A DNA stretch of 64,000 nt from Miscanthus floridulus (taxonomy: Eukaryota > Streptophyta > Magnoliopsida > Poales > Poaceae): the NCBI RefSeq assembly GCF_019320115.1, contig NC_089588.1, positions 119,007,591 through 119,071,590 of the forward strand. Reading direction: 5' to 3'. Positions 58,033-64,000 of the stretch are shown piece by piece. Position numbers and translations under genes: made by a program. Numbering within the stretch: the first letter of the stretch is position 1; each line of letters begins with the position of its first letter. The notes below the pieces were generated by a model that made no database searches, was not told where the DNA came from, and saw only the letters and a list, made by a program, of their open reading frames with translations.

Positions 58033-61000
58033 ATGGATCGAGAGTGGATGCATCTGTCCTGAACGGACAAGCGGTACATGCATGGCGTCAGCCAGTTTAT
58101 CACCGATGCCAAAGCCCATGCTGGGAATGGGAACCCTGTCTTCTGCCCATGCAAAGATTGCAAGAATCAAAGGAACTTTTGTCAAATTGAGTCTATACGA
58201 TCGCACTTGATTACCAGGGGGTTCATGGCAAACTATACGATATGGACTATGCATGGCGAGGTTTGTGTGAATGTTCTGCACGAAAACGATGATGATGTGG
58301 ACATACCTGACGTAGCCATCCATGATGCTGACGAGGAACCCGATATCAATACGGAACCTATGGCCACAGTTAATAATGTGTTTAGAAACATGCTAGCTGA
58401 TGACACCGAGGATAATGATGGCATTTCTCAGCTGCTACGTAATGTAGAGACCGTATGTCTTAGTGAAAGACAGCTGAGAAAGCTAGAGAAAATGAGACAA
58501 GATGGCAAAACACCATTGTATAGGAATTATCCAATGAGCAAACTAGAAGTCGACATCATGCTGTTAGAGTTCAAATCGACAAATGGATTGAGCGATAAAG
58601 GCTTCGATCAGTTGTTAGGTATAAGAAGGAAAATGCTCCCAGAAAAAAATGAGTTGCTAGAAAAGACACTTAATGATCTGCCCCATCGGCCTCGAGGTTG
58701 AAAAAATCCACGCGTGTTCCAATGATTGCATATTGTACCGTGGAGAAAAATACAACGACTTGGACAAGTGCCCCAAGTGTGAAGCTCCATGGTACGAGGA
58801 AGGGCCGTCAGATGAGAGTACCAAGACCAGAGGAGGTCCCGTAAAGGTCGTTTGGTATTTCCCTATAGCTCCCCGGGTGCATAGGTTGTTTGCATGTGCA
58901 AAGTCAGCCAAGCTGTTGCACTGGCATGGCGAAGAGCGTAAGAAAGATACAATGATGAGGCACCCCGCCGATGGGCATGACTGGAGGACTGTCAATACTA
59001 TGTTCTATAAGGACATCGGTGGAGAGGTAATGCACCCTTGGTTTGCTTTGAGCACAGATGGGATGAATCCTTTCGACCAGGTTAGAAGCAATCATAGCAC
59101 CTGGGCAGTGACGCTCTGTATATACAACCTTCCACCTTGGGTCTGTATGAAGCGGTCGTACATCTAGATGCCACTACTGATCCAAGGGCCAAGACAACCT
59201 GGGAATGACATCGATGTATTTCTAGAACCAGTGATCGATGAACTAGTGAAGATGTTTGAAAAGGGTTTGCCGGATGTTTGGGACGAGTACAAAAAGGAAC
59301 ATGTCAGGATCAAGGGAGTACTTATCGCTACAATTACCGACCTACCAGGTCGAGGTTCGTTGTCCGGAGAGAAGACAAAAGGCTATACTGGATGTGTCAA
59401 GTGCTTGGACGACACCGATGCGGTAAATCTACCAAATAACTCAAAGATAGTTTATATGGAACACCGTATGTTCCTACCTAAGGATCACCCTTACCGCAGG
59501 AACATAAAAGATTTCAATGGTACTATTGAGAAACGCTTAGCTCCAAAATATCGAGACGGGCCTGCGATACTTCGAGAACTCAACAAACTGGAGGTTGTCC
59601 TTGGGAAGGGGGACAATGCAATAGCAGCGCTTGATGGGAGCGTTTGGAAGAAAAAAATGGTTTTCTGGAAACTACCTTACTGGCCATTTCTGAGTGTACG
59701 CCACTGTCTTGATCCCATGCACATCACTAAAAATGTGTGCGCTAACACTCTTAAAACCTTGATGGACACCGGGGGGACATCAAAGGATTCACTAGCCACA
59801 CGCCTGGACATGCAACACTTGGGAATTAGGAAGGAGCTGCATCCCGTGGAGCTAGAGAATGGCCAGTTTGAACTTCCGGTTGCGTCATGGACATTGAAGA
59901 AGGAAGAAAAGCGTGCGCTTATTTCTTTCTTCAATGAACTCAAAGTCCCGATGGGCTACTGTGTGAACCCGAAGAGGCTAGTGAACATGAGAGAACTCAA
60001 GTTCAACTATGGCCCTATGAAGGCCCATGACTGTCATGTCATTATGACTCAGCTGCTCCCTATTGCCCTGCATGGTATCCTCCCCCCAAAGGTCCGTGCC
60101 CCAATCATAAAGCTTTGCTCGTTCTTCAATGCGATCTCAAAAAAGGTCATTGATGTGTCCACGCTAGAGCAGCTACAGCGGGACATAGCCGAAACTCTCG
60201 TTAGGCTTGAGATGCATTTCCCGCCGACTTACTTTGATATCTCATTGCATCTGCTCATTCATCTTGTTGACCAAATTATAGCCCTTGGCCCAAAGTACCT
60301 GCATCAGATGTTCCCTTTCGAAAGATTGATGAAAGTTTTCAGGTGGTATGTTAGGAACAGATTCAGGCCAGAAGGGGGCATGGTTGAAGTATGGTTAATG
60401 GCGGAGGCCATTGAGTTCTGCACATATTATCTGGACATCAAAAGGGTCGGAGTTCCAGAATCTCATCACGAGGGAAGACTACGTGGCAAAGGAACGATTG
60501 GGGAGAAATCTGTTATAGTAGACAACCCTGTTTCTTTCAGACAGTCACAGTTCGTTGTTCTCCAACATGCCGAGGGTGTGATGCCATACATTGATGAGCA
60601 CAGGCAATCACTGCAAACTCTGTATCCGAGCAGGTCACAGGCTTGGCTGGATAAAAAACATAAGGAGGAATTTGTCAACTGGTTGCGACGTCGCTTGCTT
60701 GGAATAAAGTTGGGTAATCAACTAGATGCCTTAGCCAAGGGACCTTCGAGTACATATCTTAAGTACCAAGGGTATGAGATCAATGGATTCACATTTTACA
60801 CAAAAAAGCAAGATGGAAAGAGCACATATGAAAATTGTGGTGTTCGTTTCGATGCTCACGACAAAAACGACAACGTGCATGCGACATACTATGGTTTCAT
60901 AGAGGAGATATGGGAGCTAGCCTACGGTCCATTGAAGGCAGCTCTTTTTCACTGCCAGTGGGTCTGGCTCGAGGAAATCAACACTGACAGCGAAGGGTTC

Positions 61001-61306
61001 ACTACCGTTGATCTCACTAAGACCGCATAAAGAGACGACCCCTTCGTCCTTGTAAGAGATGTTATGCAAGTCTTCTATGCAAGGGACAACAAGACAAAAG
61101 GAAGGCTAAAAGTAGTCCTAGAAGGGAAAAGGAAGATTGTCGGTGTCGATGGAGTGATGGACGAAGAAGAGTACAGGGGCTATCAGGAAATGCCTCCATT
61201 CGGGGCGAACGTACCCCTACCTATCCTTCAAGAGGGTGACGAACCTGCTTACGTACGGCTTGATCACAATGAGGCCCTCATTGTTGATGCACATAAAGAT
61301 AGTTAG
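58033..61306 (+). pseudogene. TNP2-type CACTA transposase of family 2, broken
   Basis: Full-length relative of the transposase in CACTA-1. The start is ATG 58033 (MDREWMHLS), two bases after an acceptor. The transposase-associated domain has CPCKDCKN. The Transposase_21 core has FALSTDGMNPF and HCLDPMHITKN, presumed catalytic positions. DUF4218 (AHDCHVIMTQLLP, MFPFERLMK) and DUF4216 (GYEINGFTFYTK, VWLEEINTDSEG) follow. Lesions: TGA at 58060-58062 where CGA is expected, a frameshift near 58670-58700 (LNDLP lost against MICPIGLEVEK), TAG at 59165-59167, and TAA at 61028-61030 before RDDPFVLV. The frame at 59168-61030 (620 codons) is otherwise intact. It must be recently decayed or dependent on other copies. 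Confidence 0.9.
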
Positions 61307-61950
61307 ATTATTGTTAACTATGTAATCATTATGCACATAACCGTTAAGAATGTTTGATCCTGATGAAACTCTCATCTCCTCTCTCCTCCTCGTTAATACT
61401 CTGCCAACTCAGCAAATATGCTGACGTATCATAGCAATTAATGAGAATGAAAGTTATTTAAAACTACCATTGAGACTGACCTTATTACTATTCAAACACT
61501 CGATTAGACATCGGATGTAACATTTCTAAACTTTACTCTCTAAATTTAAACACCAGCTAAATATAAATATAAATATATATATGTCTAGACTTTCGATAGA
61601 AGGACATTGGGGCGGCCATTCTCTTCTGAGCTACTACTAGTAGTGAGGGATCCATAGCTCCTAGACGCCACTGGTCCCAAACCAGTTTGTAGTCCCTGCT
61701 CGCAATACTCGAAGGAGCCCAGCCCACAGTAGGCATTGAGCAAAGGTGTAGTAGCTCCAACCTTCATTGATCATTGATGTATGTGCTCCTGGAGATGTGA
61801 ATGGGAATGCCTGTGGCTTGTGTGTTGACTGTTGAGTGATCCATTTACTTGATGTGTGTACTGTTCTAGTCTCCAGATTAGGCCAAGATGAAGAGGAACA
61901 CTAAGAAGGCCACAGAGAAAGAAGGTGCACAGAGAAAATTCATTTAATAA
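61307..61950. other. 3' region of the CACTA-2 transposase
   Basis: AT-rich with no recognised gene; an AT repeat lies at 61560-61580. The frames at 61557-61767 have no recognisable product. Confidence 0.4.
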
Positions 61951-61954
61951 TTTA

Positions 61955-62470
61955 TAAAATTGAAACAAAAATTTTGGGCCACCTTGGACTCGAACACGTG
62001 TTGACTGTTGAGTGATCCATTCTCGGGGGCTAAGTTGAGGTGTTTTAACCATTGAGCTAGTAGGAAGAGTTCGAAAGAAAATGAAAAGTTATCATACTTA
62101 ACACCTAACTGCTATATTTTCAAAAAAAACTGCTACACCACATCACTACCGGTTTGGGGAATGAACCGGCAGTGATGTACCCTCATCACTGTCGGATTAT
62201 AATGAGAACCGGTAGTGATGAGCTATTTCCCGAATTAATTACATAATTATAAAATTGAACAAAAAAATTTGGGCAGCCTGGGACTCGAACACGGGTCTCG
62301 GGGGCCAGGTTGAGAGGTCTTAACCGTTGAGCCTATCGGAGGAGTTCGAAAGAAAATAAAAAGTTGTCCTACTTAACACCTAACTGCTACATTTAAAAAA
62401 AACTGCTACACCAAATCACTGCCGGTTTTGGTTTTAAAACCGGCAGTGATAGCGTTTATCACTGTTGGTT
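61955..62470 (-). repeat. Tandem repeat pair with tRNA-like A and B boxes
   Basis: Two direct copies of about 240 bp (61955-62220 and 62230-62470), each ending in a CACTACCGGTT/AACCGGCAGTG palindrome. On the minus strand each holds an A-box-like TAGCTCAATGGTTAAAAC (62041-62058) or TAGGCTCAACGGTTAAG (62321-62337), followed by a B-box-like GTGTTCGAGTCC. The acceptor-stem ends do not pair, so these are tRNA-derived relics rather than tRNA genes. Copy 1 has an extra 24-bp block shared with 61822-61845. Confidence 0.5.
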
Positions 62471-62535
62471 GCTTAAACCGACACAGAAGCCTCCATTCAC
62501 TGTCGGTTTTTAAACTAAAACCGACAGTGATGTGT
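62150..62535. repeat. Internal palindromes of CACTA-2
   Basis: CACTACCGGTTTGGGG / AACCGGCAGTGAT at 62150-62177, CACTGCCGG / AACCGGCAGTGAT at 62417-62450 and CACTGTCGG / CCGACAGTGATG at 62500-62533. They have the same motif as the 5' array. Confidence 0.75.
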
Positions 62536-63245
62536 AGATGCTCCTCATATGCCAACAGTGCTCCCACTGACAACAACAGTTGGAACACTGCTCCCACCTA
62601 CCCCAACAACTTTAGTTCAGAAATAAAAATGTACCACGACTGCTAGCCCCTATAAAATGGCCTTCGGCCAGGAGCTAGCCTCTCCATGCATGTTGGTTTC
62701 AGCCAGGCCTTATCAGCCATAATACAATGTTTTCCTCTCACAACAAACCACAGATATCGTTATGCGTCGTAGTCCACCAAAATGGTGCACATAAGAGGTA
62801 CTAGAAGAATGCTACTGAAGATAGAGCAACGCCGAAGATTGGAGATGCCACAAGGTTCACAGAGCCATCCGATGCGGTGCGCATTTGGAAAAAGGCCATG
62901 TACAGACAAGGTGGATTCATCAATGCCACCTTGTCATCTCCAACCGGTATAGCTCGTAGATCACCTCGGTGCTGCTGTTTGACCCTAGTTGTGGTGCTAG
63001 AAGAATGCTACTGAGGTGGTTACATTATAATGTGTTGATACACATTGATTGTAACATTGACATGTATGCAAATTGGTCTTTGTTATCGTATATAGAATTT
63101 TAGTGTAAGGTCTTTTTTATCGTATATGTAATTTATTTCTAATATTTTTGTTATTTTTTGATGTATTTCATTACTATCTAAATAAATATATCGTTGTTGT
63201 TAAAACTTTCCCACTGTACTATATAAATAAATATATCCTTTACAT
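62536..63245. other. Non-coding spacer of CACTA-2
   Basis: No recognisable gene. The segment GGTGCT...GAAGAATGCTACTGA occurs twice (about 62792-62820 and 62994-63016). The rest is AT-rich. Confidence 0.4.
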
Positions 63246-63246
63246 A

Positions 63247-63353
63247 TATGCACCTTCACTGTCGGTTCTACTTACAAACCGGCAGTGATATTAACTTTCA
63301 CTGTCGGTTCTACTTACAAACCGACAGTGATGTCCATGCCCCCCTATATAAAA
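63247..63353 (+). promoter_or_regulatory. Palindrome array and TATA box of the second CACTA-2 gene
   Basis: Two palindromes (TTCACTGTCGGTTCTAC / ACAAACCGGCAGTGA and the next) end at 63330. CTATATAAAA follows at 63344-63353. The arrangement repeats that of CACTA-1 (array ending 20480, TATA at 20488). Confidence 0.7.
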
Positions 63354-63467
63354 CAAACCGCCGGCCACATACATCGATCCCACCCACCCACGAACTCTCA
63401 CAATCTCATTTCTCATGTTTCACTCTCACTTCTTAAGAAATCCATTATCTCTCTATGTGATTTGGTC

Positions 63468-63780
63468 ATGGCTCCTGCATTTTTCAATGGTATTGATATG
63501 TTGTCTTCTCCAATATTCTATCTATATTCATTTGATCTATATTTATATTCATGTTTCTTTGCATTCTACATTTATATATATTCTTATTCCTTGCATTCGA
63601 TCTATATTTAATTATGTTGCCACATTTTACTTGGAAGAATTTTTTGTGCATATATTTTATGTTCATATTTTTTTGGCATTTTATCGATCAGGTGGTATGA
63701 ACAACGGACCTAGCCCACCACAAGAACCAGGTTTCCACCCTGGCGATGAGCCATTCGCTCCTAATGTGCCCATTCCATGA
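63468..63780 (+). CDS. 5' exons of the second CACTA-2 gene (partial)
   Basis: Exon 1 is 63468-63489 (ATG GCT CCT ..., donor GTATTG) and exon 2 runs from 63692 (acceptor ATCGATCAG). They join in phase to read MAPAFFNGGMNNGPSPPQEP and continue to PNVPIP, then TGA at 63778-63780. By position this should be the start of the Transposase_24-type gene, as in CACTA-1. Residues after the TGA (FPVPAI, then GTATG) suggest the exon once continued, so the TGA may be a lesion. The remainder is outside the window. Confidence 0.5.
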
Positions 63781-64000
63781 TTCCCTGTTCCAGCTATTGT
63801 ATGAAATATTTTCCAACATCTTTTGTTTTTTATGCTAACAAATAAGTGTAATTAGTTTAATATTATTGTTGCATACATATATGCCACAGACTATATCCCC
63901 AATAGATTGGTTGCAAACATCACTTAGCTGGTTCTTTATATAGGACATCATCGAGAACACGACATCTAATGCAAGTGGTCGGCTATAGACGTGTGAACTC

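Larger units (their letters stand above)
57121..64000 (+). mobile_element. CACTA element, family 2, left part
   Basis: It starts CACTACGCCAGATTTGG, followed by arrays of CACTACCGGTT / AACCGGCAGTG palindromes. It contains a TNP2-type transposase (58033-61306) and the start of a second gene (63468 onward), and continues past the right edge. It sits in the LRR coding sequence of NLR3. The target duplication (expected ATG, 57118-57120) cannot be checked because the right end is outside. It is unrelated in repeats to CACTA-1 but has the same gene order. Confidence 0.9.

Overview
The window is plant nuclear DNA, almost certainly from a panicoid grass (Sorghum, Miscanthus or Saccharum type). The evidence is monocot-style CC-NB-ARC-LRR (NLR) resistance genes with short introns, CACTA transposons with terminal hairpin arrays built on TTTAGTCCCGG or CACTACCGG, Stowaway and Tourist MITEs, and a long-LTR Gypsy retroelement. 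The host genes I recognise form one minus-strand NLR cluster. The rest is nested mobile DNA or unassigned sequence.

Layout. 1-13,062: a minus-strand NLR (NLR1) followed by a tandem array of small phase-0 exons. Each cassette is a copy of the last LRR exon (E4, about 100 codons) plus three short charged, probably helical exons (E5 about 41, E1 34, E2 35 codons), repeated about every 2.3 kb and running off the left edge. One cassette has an extra acidic exon (E3). Most of these exons are open, and the intact ones have GT/AG borders and lengths divisible by three, so they could extend the NLR1 message. NLR1 itself carries a one-base frameshift, a 243-bp MITE inside its last LRR exon, and a frame break at its expected start. 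13,514-25,082: a complete 11.6-kb CACTA element (AGA target duplication) with a GRF zinc-finger gene, a TNP2-type transposase broken by a stop and a 1,064-bp tandem duplication, and a Transposase_24/Ulp1-protease gene. 25,083-28,585: CACTA ends, a Copia scrap, GC-rich sequence and a Tourist MITE. 28,586-42,762: a minus-strand Gypsy-type element (LTRs about 3 kb, TGGTC target duplication) holding a Mutator-type foldback MITE (9-bp duplication) and a 4.46-kb solo LTR (TCATA duplication). 42,763-50,200: LINE and LTR scraps. 50,227-53,238: NLR2, the only intact NLR here (918 aa, two exons). 55,440-56,640: Copia relic. 56,740-57,120: the 3' end of a third NLR, cut by a second CACTA family that starts at 57,121 and leaves the window at the right edge.

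How it fits together. NLR1, NLR2 and NLR3 share orientation. NLR1 and NLR2 share the same intron position, within the codon before the kinase-2 motif, so the cluster grew by tandem duplication and is now being cut up by transposons. The two most notable patterns are the repeated C-terminal exon cassette downstream of NLR1, and the placement of a third, internal copy of the terminal hairpin array directly upstream of the TATA box of the second gene in both unrelated CACTA families.
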